A stretch of 64,000 bases of DNA from Bacillota bacterium (GTDB taxonomy: Bacteria; Bacillota; Clostridia; Peptostreptococcales; Anaerovoracaceae). Of this stretch, positions 55,829 through 64,000 are shown one piece after another. The position numbers were made by a program, and so were the translations under genes. The DNA is taken from the NCBI GenBank assembly GCA_019420525.1, contig JAHZHA010000027.1:38782-102781 (forward strand), given 5' to 3'. How positions within the stretch are numbered: the first letter of the stretch is position 1; each line of letters starts with the position of its first letter. The notes beneath the pieces are model-generated. The model saw only the letters and a list, made by a program, of their open reading frames with translations. It was not told where the DNA came from and made no database searches.

Positions 55829-55905
55829 TGGCGATCCGGAACGGGCTCGAACCGTCGACCTCCAGCGTGACAGGCTGGCATTCTAACCAACTGAACTACC
55901 GGACC
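55829..55905 (-). tRNA. tRNA-Asp (GTC)
   Basis: A 77-base tRNA, acceptor GGTCCGG/CCGGATC with one G-T pair, anticodon loop CTGTCAC (GTC), encoded CCA. Confidence 0.97.
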
Positions 55906-56046
55906 GCATACTCCGAAACTCCATCTGAAGAAAGAGATCGCCTGTCCGCCTCCGTTATGGCAATAAAAAAATTCTTCAGGAACCATCCTTTAGAATTTGC
56001 CGAAGAAGCCCGCTATCCGATTGTTCAGACTGTCTCAGATAAATTA

Positions 56047-56122
56047 TGGTGGGCGTTATAGGGCTCGAACCTATGACATCCTGCTTGTAAGGCAGACGCT
56101 CTCCCAGCTGAGCTAAACGCCC
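56047..56122 (-). tRNA. tRNA-Val (TAC)
   Basis: A 76-base tRNA, acceptor GGGCGTT/AACGCCC, anticodon loop CTTACAA (TAC), T-loop GGTTCGAGCCC, encoded CCA. Confidence 0.97.
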
Positions 56123-56147
56123 ATAACATATCAAATTAGGAAAATTT

Positions 56148-56224
56148 TGGTGCCCAGACTCGGAATCGAACCAAGGACACGGGGATTTTCAGTCCCCTGC
56201 TCTACCTACTGAGCTATCTGGGCA
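56148..56224 (-). tRNA. tRNA-Phe (GAA), first copy in the array
   Basis: A 77-base tRNA identical over its full length to the one at 55656. Anticodon loop CTGAAAA, encoded CCA. Confidence 0.97.
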
Positions 56225-56229
56225 CACTA

Positions 56230-56306
56230 TGGTGGGCCATCAGGGACTTGAACCCGGGACCTGCCGGTTATGAGCCGGATGCTCTGACCAACTGAGCTAA
56301 TGGCCC
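56230..56306 (-). tRNA. tRNA with anticodon CAT (elongator Met or Ile2)
   Basis: A 77-base tRNA with a fully paired acceptor stem (GGGCCAT/ATGGCCC), so not the initiator. The loop CTCATAA gives CAT. It could be elongator Met or the lysidine-modified Ile2; the sequence alone does not decide. Confidence 0.93.
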
Positions 56307-56312
56307 TTAAAA

Positions 56313-56389
56313 TGGTCGGGGTGGCAGGATTTGAACCCGCGACCCACTGGTCCCAAACCAGTTGCGCTACCAAACTGCGCTACACCCCG
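56313..56389 (-). tRNA. tRNA-Pro (TGG)
   Basis: A 77-base tRNA, acceptor CGGGGTG/CACCCCG, anticodon loop TTTGGGA (TGG), encoded CCA. It is the first gene after the array promoter. Confidence 0.97.
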
Positions 56390-56808
56390 AAGCATCTTTT
56401 TCCGCGTCAGTAATAATATCTTAACACCATTTTGCTCTCGTGTCAAGAACTTTTTTTCATTCCCGACACCGGCGCTCTTCAGAAGAAGTATCTCTTCCCT
56501 CGCGCTCCTTAAGCATTATAGGACAAAACATCCCTCATTTCAATGCCTTTTTTCAACTTTTTTCACATAGATAATTTATTCGTCAATACATTGTTTTTAT
56601 CAAAATTTTTACCGTTTTTTACCTGTTTTTTCCCATTTCGCTGTTTGATTTCCGGCTCATTCCACGAGAAATTCCATCATCTGCAGACGGCTGCACCGGC
56701 AGTTTTGCTCTCAATAGAGATCTGATTTACCGGACTTTTTTCTCTCAACGCATCTCTCAGGATTGTTTTCATTCGTACAGACTCTATCTTTTCCGCAAAA
56801 ACAGCAAA
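56390..56808. other. Intergenic region with tRNA promoter, otherwise empty
   Basis: About 420 bases. The first 60 hold the tRNA array promoter on the minus strand. The rest is T-rich and shows no coding frame or RNA structure that I would trust. Confidence 0.6.
56418..56446 (-). promoter_or_regulatory. Sigma-A promoter of the tRNA array
   Basis: On the minus strand: TTGACA, 17 bases, TAAGAT, about 28 bases before the tRNA-Pro 5' end. Confidence 0.85.
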
Positions 56809-56836
56809 GAACCCGGCAGATAATTCTGCCGGGTTC
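56809..56836 (-). terminator. Terminator of the small 101-residue protein gene
   Basis: A perfect 12-bp stem (GAACCCGGCAGA and its complement) with a 4-base loop about 40 bases after the stop. The T-rich tail on the minus strand is interrupted (TTTGCTGTTTTT). Confidence 0.8.
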
Positions 56837-56874
56837 CCGATTTTCGATAAGTAAATGATCCGATAAGCCTCTGC

Positions 56875-57180
56875 TTAGTTTCTTGCAGGAGTCGGAGCTG
56901 GATCTACTGCTGCTACTACAGTCTTCATGAAGGATACTCTAACGTCGAAGTCAGGATCTTCCATGATAACGTCTAAACCTGCAGGAACCTTTTCGCCGAT
57001 TCTTTCAGCGAGAGCTGCGATCTGATATTCGAAGTGACCTCTGTCGCATAATTCTGCAGCGTTTCTTAATTCCTGCATTTCGAAGTAAGATAACTTACCA
57101 GCCTTCTTGATGAGAGCGATTACTTCTTCTGCCAGCTTTTCTTCATCTGGAGCTGCTACGTTGTTCCAATAATCACGCAT
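56875..57180 (-). CDS. Small unknown protein, apparently highly expressed
   Basis: A 101-residue soluble, acidic protein; I do not recognise the family. It begins MRDYWNNVAAPDEEK, is mostly helical, has a single Cys (in AELCDRGHFEYQ) and ends in a Pro/Ala tail. Codon use differs sharply from its neighbours: mostly AGA, GCT/GCA, GTA and TTA, the pattern of strongly expressed genes. It has its own consensus promoter and a strong terminator, and lies 171 bases downstream of the glycyl radical enzyme gene in the same direction. A link to that enzyme (some glycyl radical enzymes have small subunits) is possible but unproven; the known small subunits have Cys clusters, which this lacks. Confidence 0.82.
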   Translation of the reverse strand: MRDYWNNVAAPDEEKLAEEVIALIKKAGKLSYFEMQELRNAAELCDRGHFEYQIAALAERIGEKVPAGLDVIMEDPDFDVRVSFMKTVVAAVDPAPTPARN

Positions 57181-57276
57181 AATAATAATCCTTTCTTTTA
57201 ATTATAAAAATTAAAATAACTAATGACATTCCTCAGCGCGCGCCGTCTGCGCACAACCGGGAATTCTACCAACAAT

Positions 57277-57305
57277 AGATTATCATACAGGCTGTTCTTT
57301 GTCAA
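57277..57305 (-). promoter_or_regulatory. Sigma-A promoter of the 101-residue protein gene
   Basis: On the minus strand: TTGACA, 17 bases, TAATCT, about 97 bases before the start. It shows the gene can be transcribed apart from the upstream enzyme gene. Confidence 0.85.
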
Positions 57306-57351
57306 CAACAGCAGCGCGATCCTGCTAGAAATGTTTCCGTTGCGACACGGA

Positions 57352-59883
57352 TCAGAAATGCAACTCGGTACGCTGGATCAGATCTTTCTGGAGCGGTTTG
57401 CCCAGTTCCACGAAATAAGCGCTGTAGCCCGCCACTCTCACTAACATATCTCTGTAGTCTTCCGGCTTTTTCTGCGCCGCCTTCATGGTCTCTGCGCTCA
57501 TGATATTGAACTGAACGTGCATCGGACCTTCCGACAGGTATGCGTCGATAAAGCTGACCAGATTGTCTCTTCCCTCCGTTCCCGCCACGGCATCCTGCGG
57601 GAATCTCATGTTCATCAGCGTGCCGTTGCTGGCAAGGCTGTGATCCACCTTCGCCAGAGAATTTGCCAGGGCTGTCGGTCCCTCCGTATCGTGGGAACCC
57701 GCATCGGTATGAACGGGGCCCATGTTGTCGGAAATCGCTTCTCCGGCTTTTCTTCCGTCCAGAGATGCGTTTGTATTGAGTCCCATGGCCACGTTGGCGT
57801 TTACGGAATATATGCCGGGACTGAACTCGCCTTCGCCTCTGACGATCTTTCTGCCTCTGACGTGTCTGCAATAACATTCAAACATGAAGCGGAAGAGTTC
57901 ATCCGCATAGTCGTCGTCGTTTCCGTAATGGTGAACTTTGGAGCTGTTGACCAGAGCATAGAGACGGTCGTGTCCTTTCCAGTTATCTTTTATCGCCTGG
58001 AGCAGTTCTGCGCCAGTCCAGCGTTTTTCGTCGAACACCAGCTGTCTGACAGCTGACAGGGAATCCGCGCAGGTGGCCATACCGCTGGCCTGAGGTCCGA
58101 TTCCGTTGTATTTTGCTCCGCCTTCGGTCAAATCTTTTCCCGTCTCGATGCAGTGCGGGAAGAATGCGGAGATATAAGGCGTCGGCTTTCTCACCCTGTG
58201 CGCCTCGCTGATGATATTGAGACTGCTGCACATCTGGTCACACCAGTATTCGAACTGTTTTTCCACGCTTTCCAGAACTTCTTCAAAACTCTGATACGTA
58301 TCGAGGCTTCCGGTATCCGGTCCCAGCTGATCTCCCAGAGCGCCGCACTTTTCCCATCTCGCGCAGTGCGGTCCGCAGTCCAGGCAACGTCCGCCGTTGA
58401 AGACCATTTCCATCATCTTCGGTGTGTTGACGTAAGCCGAATCGTGCCATCCGAATTCTCTTCCCGGAAGGTCGGGTTCCACACAGCCTACCACCGCGTA
58501 ATCTCTGGCTTCTTCCAGCGTCATTCCCTTTCTCATCATGGCTTTGATGGTCGGCGCATCGTTGAAAACTTTCGGGTGTCCGTATCCCGCCCGGATACAT
58601 TCCACGGTCTTCACTTTCAGCTCATACGGTGTGTTTTCGTGCATGCGGACGCATACCCACGGATTCATCATTCTCGTGTGGGCGGAAGCTTCCAGCATCA
58701 GCATCGTCAGATCATTGGTGGCATCGTTGCCTTCGCTGTCGACTCCTCCGATGGTGAGGCTTTCCCCGCCGAATCCCCGGCCGTTCCTCACCGCCATACT
58801 TCCTTTGTCCTTCAGCTTGGTGGGATTATTCATCTTAACGTATTCCACTTCCAGGATTTCCAGGGCGAATTCTTTCGTCAGAGTGCCTCTCTTGAGATCG
58901 GCCTCGTAATACGGATAGAGCCACTGGTCCATGCGGCCGTAGGAAATGGAATGACCGTTGCTCTCTATCTGGATCAGCGTAGTGGCGAAATTAAACAGCT
59001 GAACCGCCTGCCAGAATGTCTGCGGAGCGCCTCCTGCGATCCGGAAGCAGTTTTCCGCCATCTGTTCCAGTTCCTTTTTTCTGTCCGCGTCTTTTTCCGC
59101 TGCAGCGCATTCCTGCGCCAGTTTTCCGTAACGTTCGATATATTTCTTCGCGGCTTCCAGCATGATGATGGTCGCCTGGTAATATTCCTTTTTGTCGGCG
59201 TATTCCGGATCTCTCTTGCTGAGTTTTCCGAGAGCTTCTTTCACCTCTTCGATGACGCCGTCGTATCCGCCCTTCATCAGTCTGCCGTAATCCATCACCA
59301 GATGGCCTACGCCTGCGTAGTGATAGAGGTTCGTCTGGAAGATCTTCTTTCCCACCTCGGAGCCTTTCATCTGCTCCTCGTCCAGTCTGGAATTGATGAG
59401 ATCGTCTACCGTCCTGCCCTGCCACCAGGCACAGAGATCGAGAATTTCCTGTCTTTCTTCATCATTTCTGATGTAGAACTGGTCGTGTTCTCTCTCTTCA
59501 AAAGGAGAGTGGAGAATTTCGTCGATGATCCAGTTTACGGAGAATTCCGGATAGATCGGAGAAGCTTTTGCAGGAGCCGCAATTTCACCCAGAATCAGAT
59601 CTTCATCATATATATGAAGCGTCGCGTTCAGCAGAATATTTTCAAAAGCGTAAGCACACTGCAGCTTGCGCGGTGCATTTTCGTGTTTCTGATAGGCTTC
59701 TGTCACAAGTCTCAGTCTCTCCACGTCGATCTCGTACGGTCTGTCCAGGAAAGTCTGTCTCAGACGGTTGACTCTCGGAAACGGAGACCAGTCTTCGTGA
59801 TTGACCACATAGCCGAGACTGTAAGTATGGTCAAAGGATTCTGTTCCGCAGGCTTTTGTATGGCTGATATTCTTTGCGCTCAT
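57352..59883 (-). CDS. Glycyl radical enzyme (PFL2-like), substrate unknown
   Basis: About 843 residues from an ATG behind GGAGGAATTTTAC. The PFL-type barrel has the thiyl Cys467 and Glu469 in VVGCVEPDLPG, and the radical Gly819 in VRVAGYSAYF near the C-terminus. GCVEP occurs in dehydratase, C-N and C-S lyase types (choline, glycerol or propanediol, isethionate) rather than in pyruvate formate-lyase. Residues 496-514 carry a Cys-rich insertion (GGRCLDCGPHCARWEKCG) with four Cys. No microcompartment, aldehyde dehydrogenase or alcohol dehydrogenase genes are nearby to point to a pathway. The activase gene precedes it by 20 bases. Confidence 0.95.
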   Translation of the reverse strand: MSAKNISHTKACGTESFDHTYSLGYVVNHEDWSPFPRVNRLRQTFLDRPYEIDVERLRLVTEAYQKHENAPRKLQCAYAFENILLNATLHIYDEDLILGEIAAPAKASPIYPEFSVNWIIDEILHSPFEEREHDQFYIRNDEERQEILDLCAWWQGRTVDDLINSRLDEEQMKGSEVGKKIFQTNLYHYAGVGHLVMDYGRLMKGGYDGVIEEVKEALGKLSKRDPEYADKKEYYQATIIMLEAAKKYIERYGKLAQECAAAEKDADRKKELEQMAENCFRIAGGAPQTFWQAVQLFNFATTLIQIESNGHSISYGRMDQWLYPYYEADLKRGTLTKEFALEILEVEYVKMNNPTKLKDKGSMAVRNGRGFGGESLTIGGVDSEGNDATNDLTMLMLEASAHTRMMNPWVCVRMHENTPYELKVKTVECIRAGYGHPKVFNDAPTIKAMMRKGMTLEEARDYAVVGCVEPDLPGREFGWHDSAYVNTPKMMEMVFNGGRCLDCGPHCARWEKCGALGDQLGPDTGSLDTYQSFEEVLESVEKQFEYWCDQMCSSLNIISEAHRVRKPTPYISAFFPHCIETGKDLTEGGAKYNGIGPQASGMATCADSLSAVRQLVFDEKRWTGAELLQAIKDNWKGHDRLYALVNSSKVHHYGNDDDYADELFRFMFECYCRHVRGRKIVRGEGEFSPGIYSVNANVAMGLNTNASLDGRKAGEAISDNMGPVHTDAGSHDTEGPTALANSLAKVDHSLASNGTLMNMRFPQDAVAGTEGRDNLVSFIDAYLSEGPMHVQFNIMSAETMKAAQKKPEDYRDMLVRVAGYSAYFVELGKPLQKDLIQRTELHF

Positions 59884-59903
59884 GTAAAATTCCTCCTGTC
59901 GTG

Positions 59904-60854
59904 TCACTCTTTTTCTTTTGTTCCCACCGTGCAGCGGATACCGCGGCTTCTGAAATATTCCGCAGTCTTCTCCACTTTCTTCTGGAAAGCTTTCCGGTTG
60001 ATTCTGACGCCTTTCATGGGATACGGAATTCCCAGGGAGGCGTATTTTTCCTCTCCCAGACGCATGAAGCTCAGCAGCTGCAGCGTCCTCACCCGGCCTT
60101 TCAGGTCCTGAAGAATGAAATCCGCCGAAGCTTCCATATTTTCCATGCTGTCATTGAAGCCCGGGATCACGGGAATGCGCAGAATCATCTCTCTGCGTTC
60201 CTCCGCCAGACGCCTGAGATTTTCCAGAATTTTTTCGTTTCCGACACCCGTATGGATGCGATGGGTTTCGCTGTCCATGTGCTTGATGTCAGAGATGATC
60301 AGATCCGTCCAGGGAAGAACCTTTTCGATGTGTTCCCATTCCGCGAAGCACGTGGTCTCGCAGTAAGTGTGAACCAATTCCTGCCGGCATGCCCGGAAAA
60401 GTTCCGCCACGAAGTCCGCTTGCAGAAGAGGTTCTCCTCCGGATACGGTGATGCCTCCTCCGGATTTTTCGTAATAGCTGCGGTCCCGCAGGACTGTTTT
60501 CATGCATTCCTCTACGGTCATGATCCTTCCCCACTGCTTTAGAGCATCGGAAGGGCATTCGCTGTAACAGGCCAGGCAGTCTGTGCAGACAGTCCGGTCG
60601 ATGGACGACAGCTTTCCCTTGACGAATTTGAGTGCATTTTCCTCAGGGCAGATTTCAAGGCATCCCCCGCATTTTTTCCCGGAAATGCATTTGCTCCGGT
60701 ATACGCCCATCTGTATCTGTCGTTTCCAGCTCTCCGGATTGCTGCACCACCGGCACCGCAGAGGGCATCCCTTCAGAAAAAGTTCCGTCCTCACTCCCGG
60801 CCCGTCGTGGATCGTAAAACGCTGAATATTGAATACGGTTCCTCTCTGTGACAT
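59904..60854 (-). CDS. Glycyl radical enzyme activating enzyme (radical SAM)
   Basis: About 316 residues from an ATG behind AAGGCGGAG. The radical SAM CxxxCxxC is at 30-37 (GCPLRCRWC), followed by an insert with two ferredoxin-type Cys sets (56, 62, 65, 69 and 90, 93, 96, 100), then SGGGITVSGGEPLLQ. It makes the glycyl radical on the enzyme encoded just downstream. Here the activase comes first in the operon, which is less usual. Confidence 0.96.
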   Translation of the reverse strand: MSQRGTVFNIQRFTIHDGPGVRTELFLKGCPLRCRWCSNPESWKRQIQMGVYRSKCISGKKCGGCLEICPEENALKFVKGKLSSIDRTVCTDCLACYSECPSDALKQWGRIMTVEECMKTVLRDRSYYEKSGGGITVSGGEPLLQADFVAELFRACRQELVHTYCETTCFAEWEHIEKVLPWTDLIISDIKHMDSETHRIHTGVGNEKILENLRRLAEERREMILRIPVIPGFNDSMENMEASADFILQDLKGRVRTLQLLSFMRLGEEKYASLGIPYPMKGVRINRKAFQKKVEKTAEYFRSRGIRCTVGTKEKE

Positions 60855-60950
60855 CTCCGCCTTCTCCTTCCTTCTGCACGTTCTCTTACATCTTATATCA
60901 GTGTAACAGCGCCGGAAGTGAGAAAAAAGTGACACATATGCCTATTTTAT

Positions 60951-60968
60951 ATAGGGAACATTCCCTAT
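60951..60968. promoter_or_regulatory. Perfect 18-bp dyad, likely operator of the glycyl radical operon
   Basis: ATAGGGAACATTCCCTAT has exact 8-base arms with a 2-base centre. It overlaps the stop codon of the LuxR-type regulator and lies about 100 bases before the activase start, just upstream of a TATAAA that could be the -10 box. This placing fits an activator site, most likely for the adjacent regulator. Confidence 0.65.
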
Positions 60969-62098
60969 TTTTCACCCCCTTCTTCCTCCTGAACCTCTCT
61001 GCTCTCCAGCCATTTATACAGCTGGAAGCGGCTCTTCACTCCGCATTTTGCGTAGATATTCTGTACGTGTTTTTTCACCGTGTGGTAGCTGACCACCATC
61101 TCGTCGGCGATCTCCCGGTAAGTCAGTCCCTGATGCATCAGTTCCGCCACCCGGCGCTCCGTCTGCGTCAGCGGAGAAGGCGCGGAAATCCGGAACGCTC
61201 CGTTTTCCTTCTCTTTCGACGAAATGGTGATCCAGTGGTATCGGTCCACAATGCCGTTGGAGTAACACTGGTCGTAGGTATAGATTCGGAAGAGATAACC
61301 CTGTATGACTCTCGTTTTTACCTTTTTCTCTCCGCTCTCCTCCTCCTCACTGCCCAGCAGGAAGGGAAGCCAGCTGCAGGGAGCCGTGCTGCTGAGCTGT
61401 TCATCTGCCGCGGCACCTAGAATTTCCCGGAGACAGTTTCTCGCCGTCCGGTTGCAGCTCATCACATGCATAAAATCGTCTGTCACCAGATAGGCGTTTT
61501 CGCCGGAGGATATGATCTGGCTCTGGATATCCGAGATGATCCGTGCCTGCTCGTATTTCTTGAAATTCTTATAGGAATTGGCGATGTATACATATATTTT
61601 TTCCAGGATTCCGATTTCCTCTTCTGAGAAGTCACCTTTGTCTTTCCCCTTGAAAAAAGTCACCTGGATGTAGGCGTTGATGCCGAAGGCCATGGTGACG
61701 CTGTAATGAGCCGAAAAGACATCTTCCAGAAAACGGACGTGACCGGAGGATTCATAATCCGCTCCGCTGATGACATCGGTGGAACGGTACAGTCTGGGTT
61801 CCACGTCGAAATAAGTGAGATGATCCCTCACCGCATCCCGGTAGATCCGCTGCCGAACCTCGTCATTTTCCTGGTATTGCCGGTAAGGATGCTGGCGGCT
61901 GTCGATGAGCATCCCTTTTTCCCCGATCCACGACAGAAACTTTCCCTGAGGATCAAAATACGAGATGAGAACCTCCTTCAGGCCGAAATTCCGGTCCAGG
62001 GAATCCAGCATCACGCTGTTGAAAAATTCCGTCGCGGAAATCTGCCGTTCCGCCATCTCAGAGAAAAAATTCATCTGACCGCTGTTTTCATATTTCAC
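60965..62098 (-). CDS. LuxR-type transcriptional regulator of the glycyl radical operon
   Basis: A 377-residue protein. The N-terminal two thirds (about 1-300) is a sensor of GAF/PAS-like look without a phospho-Asp receiver. The C-terminal LuxR helix-turn-helix (about 310-365) reads LTQTERRVAELMHQGLTYRE and VVSYHTVKKHVQNIY. It lies directly upstream of the activase gene, same strand, 110 bases apart, with a perfect dyad in between. It probably senses the substrate and activates the operon; that is inference. Confidence 0.87.
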   Translation of the reverse strand: MKYENSGQMNFFSEMAERQISATEFFNSVMLDSLDRNFGLKEVLISYFDPQGKFLSWIGEKGMLIDSRQHPYRQYQENDEVRQRIYRDAVRDHLTYFDVEPRLYRSTDVISGADYESSGHVRFLEDVFSAHYSVTMAFGINAYIQVTFFKGKDKGDFSEEEIGILEKIYVYIANSYKNFKKYEQARIISDIQSQIISSGENAYLVTDDFMHVMSCNRTARNCLREILGAAADEQLSSTAPCSWLPFLLGSEEEESGEKKVKTRVIQGYLFRIYTYDQCYSNGIVDRYHWITISSKEKENGAFRISAPSPLTQTERRVAELMHQGLTYREIADEMVVSYHTVKKHVQNIYAKCGVKSRFQLYKWLESREVQEEEGGEK

Positions 62099-62370
62099 GA
62101 CACTCCTCCCCTCATCATTCCGCCGGACACCATTCCCGGCCTGTCTGTGCAGAATATATATTCACATACATTTATTTACAGATTTTATTTAAAATGTAAA
62201 ATAATCATCACATTTTCAGTCTATTCCATGCCGGAAAAAAATTCAACCGTTTTTACCGCCGGGATCTGCGCCGTACCGAAAGGACAAATTTTCGTCCGCA
62301 GATCTCTTTCACAAAAACAGGAAAGCGGTTCTATTCCGCAAAAACAGGAGGATGATTCTTCGCAGAGATA

Positions 62371-62835
62371 TTGAAGACTTCCGCGCCGTCTGATAAAATT
62401 CTCTTCAATCCTGCCGTTTTTCCGGATCCGGAAGAACAGTTCACCACTGTAAATAATTACATCGACACGGAAAACATGATTCTGCGGAAAGGCTCTGTTT
62501 CCGCGCAGCAGGGCGAAAAACTGCTGATTCCCATCAACATGCGGGACGGCAGTCTGATCTGCACGGGAAAAGGAAACGCAGACTGGAATTATTCCGCGCC
62601 CCACGGTGCCGGCTGCCTGATGAGCAGGACAGAGGCGAAGCGGACGTTTACCCTTCCGGAATACGAAAAAGAGATGGAAAACGTGTACACCACCTCGGTG
62701 AGCCGCTCCACCCTGGACGAATGCCCCATGGCCTACAAAGACATGCGGGACATCCTGGACAACATCGGTCCTACGGCCCGGGTGAACAAAATCATCCGTC
62801 CCGTCTACAACTTCAAAGCCGGCGGCGAGGGATGA
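62371..62835 (+). pseudogene. RtcB RNA ligase 3' remnant
   Basis: The last 135 residues match the C-terminal part of RtcB: QFTTVNNYIDTENMILRK, LIPINMRDGSLICTGKGN, the guanylation-region SAPHGAG, then STLDECPMAYKDM and IIRPVYNFKAGG. Full RtcB has about 400 residues or more; the N-terminal metal-binding two thirds is absent. The homology starts abruptly near 62431, no proper start or ribosome site exists, and the sequence before it does not resemble RtcB in any frame. It is a remnant after a deletion. Confidence 0.85.
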
Positions 62836-62900
62836 CACAAAAGACGTAGAAACGCAGAGAATCATAAAATAGAAAAAGAAAAATATAATACAAAAAACAG

Positions 62901-62935
62901 CTGAGAGATCCGGGAGAAACTCCCGGATCTCTCAG
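62901..62935 (-). terminator. Terminator of the partial membrane protein gene
   Basis: A perfect 16-bp stem (CTGAGAGATCCGGGAG) with a 3-base loop, followed on the minus strand by CTGTTTTTTG. Confidence 0.92.
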
Positions 62936-62946
62936 CATCTGGGGAA

Positions 62947-64000
62947 TCAGTACCCCAGTTCTTGCATCACTTTCTTTATCTCTTCCCGGCCCGCCTCCGG
63001 CGACGATCCGGTCACCACGGTATTCCCGATGCGGGACACCGCCCGGTATTCTCCGTCGGAGGTCCGGGCATACGTTTCGCCGTGCAGGCCGGAAGATGCC
63101 GTACTGCTGCCCGGCGTTCCGCTCTCCTGCTCCCAGGCGCTGCGGATTCCGGAAAAGAATTCTTCCGCGTCTTCTTCCGACGCAGCGCTGATATATTCCA
63201 CCCGGCACGAGTCCCTGACCGCCTCATACGTCTCAGCGGCTCCGTCCGTTCCGTACTGCCCCGAAGTCTCCGATACCGTATATCCCGTCTCCCGCATCTG
63301 CGAAGAAAATTCGCCGGGCAGAAGGGCTTCCTGCGGATGCAGGAAGAAAAACAGCAGAACCGCCGCGGTGAGAAGGACTGCGAAAATGACCGCAGCGATG
63401 ATCATTTTCAGCCTCCGGGCCGCTTTCTCCGGAATCCGGGCCCCGGGGCTGTCTTTTTCCGGATGTGTTTCCAGCAGGAAGTCCAGCTGCTCTGCCGCTT
63501 CGTTTCCGAAGGTTTTCGCGATCCAGTCCGGATCATACTTGTCGTTGTTCCGGTTAAAAGTGCGCACCCGGCTCTTCTGGTAACTATACCGTGCGAACCG
63601 GCCTGCTCCGTCGAATCTCGCGGCGTCCACCCAGACGGTAAAAAAACTGAGCACCGGCAGCATGTCCCGGCAGCTGTCAATAAGATGCAGATAATAGACG
63701 TCCAGCTGATTCCAGGTATCCAGAGGCTTTGTGATCTGAGCGATCTGCCGTCCCCGGTCGAAGATGCTGATTACATAAATGCGGCCCAGTGCGTAATGGT
63801 AACAGTCGTACAGCCTGCCGCCGAAGGAGATGACCATCTGTGAAGTCAGAGCTCCGTCGATTCTCGTATAGAAGGCTCCCAGTTCCGCACCGTCACTGCC
63901 GGTCACCCGATACTCCGACAGACGTACGGATTTCCCCGCAAGATACCGGTACTTCAGCAGGGAATTCACCGTGTTCCGTACGATATCATATTCTGTATGA
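62947..64000 (-). CDS. Membrane protein of unknown function (5' end outside window)
   Basis: The frame is open to the window edge, with about 350 residues seen; an in-frame GTG at 63969 is a possible start but the codons before it read as protein. A soluble N-terminal part (about 1-195, with MVISFGGRLYDCYHYALG and VWVDAARFDGAGRFARY) precedes one membrane segment (about 205-227). A C-terminal extracytoplasmic part of about 120 residues, Ser/Glu/Gly-rich, has VEYISAASEEDAEEFF. I do not recognise the family. It has its own terminator. Confidence 0.75.
   Translation of the reverse strand, partial: HTEYDIVRNTVNSLLKYRYLAGKSVRLSEYRVTGSDGAELGAFYTRIDGALTSQMVISFGGRLYDCYHYALGRIYVISIFDRGRQIAQITKPLDTWNQLDVYYLHLIDSCRDMLPVLSFFTVWVDAARFDGAGRFARYSYQKSRVRTFNRNNDKYDPDWIAKTFGNEAAEQLDFLLETHPEKDSPGARIPEKAARRLKMIIAAVIFAVLLTAAVLLFFFLHPQEALLPGEFSSQMRETGYTVSETSGQYGTDGAAETYEAVRDSCRVEYISAASEEDAEEFFSGIRSAWEQESGTPGSSTASSGLHGETYARTSDGEYRAVSRIGNTVVTGSSPEAGREEIKKVMQELGY

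Noticed and set aside
58153..60111. A 652-codon open frame antisense to the glycyl radical enzyme gene
   Set aside because: The minus-strand frame carries complete catalytic motifs. The plus-strand frame has no recognisable protein pattern.
62371..62835. Functional RtcB or tRNA-repair gene
   Set aside because: The N-terminal two thirds with the metal-binding residues is missing and there is no proper start.

Overview
The window looks like chromosomal DNA from an anaerobic, low-to-mid GC Bacillota of class Clostridia. Supporting signs are AGGAGG-type ribosome binding sites, S-layer-homology (SLH) proteins, a glycyl radical enzyme with its activase, a PASTA kinase/PP2C pair, and an Opp-type transporter. 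I cannot name the genus. No rRNA, phage, insertion sequence or CRISPR array was seen.

Layout. (1) 1-14.8 kb, mostly minus strand: the 5' part of a MalT-like regulator; a six-gene envelope or exopolysaccharide operon (VTC-domain protein, DUF4956 membrane protein, CotH-like kinase, secreted glycoside hydrolase-like protein, HEAT-repeat membrane protein, family 2 glycosyltransferase); a phosphorelay just upstream (hybrid histidine kinase, HD-GYP response regulator, HPt protein); and a decayed GGDEF gene. (2) 15.2-18.7 kb: a secreted SLH-anchored protein with an aerolysin-like region, preceded by a small collagen-like protein. (3) 18.8-24.6 kb: a NiCo-type riboswitch and its cation-efflux gene, tRNA-Ser, an MBL hydrolase, an AlkD-like protein, a cupin-nitroreductase fusion, AzlCD and a DUF3842 protein. 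(4) 24.9-33.7 kb: an Opp/Nik-type transporter without ATPases; an SPFH / zinc-ribbon / TPM operon like Bacillus ydjI-ydjG-ydjH; a divergent ECF sigma and anti-sigma pair; and ThpR. (5) 33.7-55.5 kb: a largely housekeeping run on the minus strand (fused AroD-AroK, DUF2007, ThrS, Rpe, RsgA, PrkC, PrpC, SLH-NlpC/P60, RsmB, GNAT, threonine aldolase, YugP-like peptidase, Fmt, Def, PriA, QueH, Tdk, Orn/Lys/Arg decarboxylase) with one plus-strand radical SAM gene. (6) 55.6-56.4 kb: seven tRNAs, including two identical tRNA-Phe genes. (7) 56.8-62.1 kb: a small, apparently highly expressed unknown protein, and a glycyl radical enzyme operon with its activase and a LuxR-type regulator. (8) 62.1-64 kb: an RtcB 3' remnant and a partial membrane protein.

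The parts of most biological interest are the VTC-DUF4956-CotH-GH-HEAT-GT2 operon beside a c-di-GMP-type signalling unit, the SLH-anchored aerolysin-like protein, the glycyl radical enzyme with a Cys-rich insertion and a perfect dyad upstream of its operon, and the small unknown protein with its own strong promoter.
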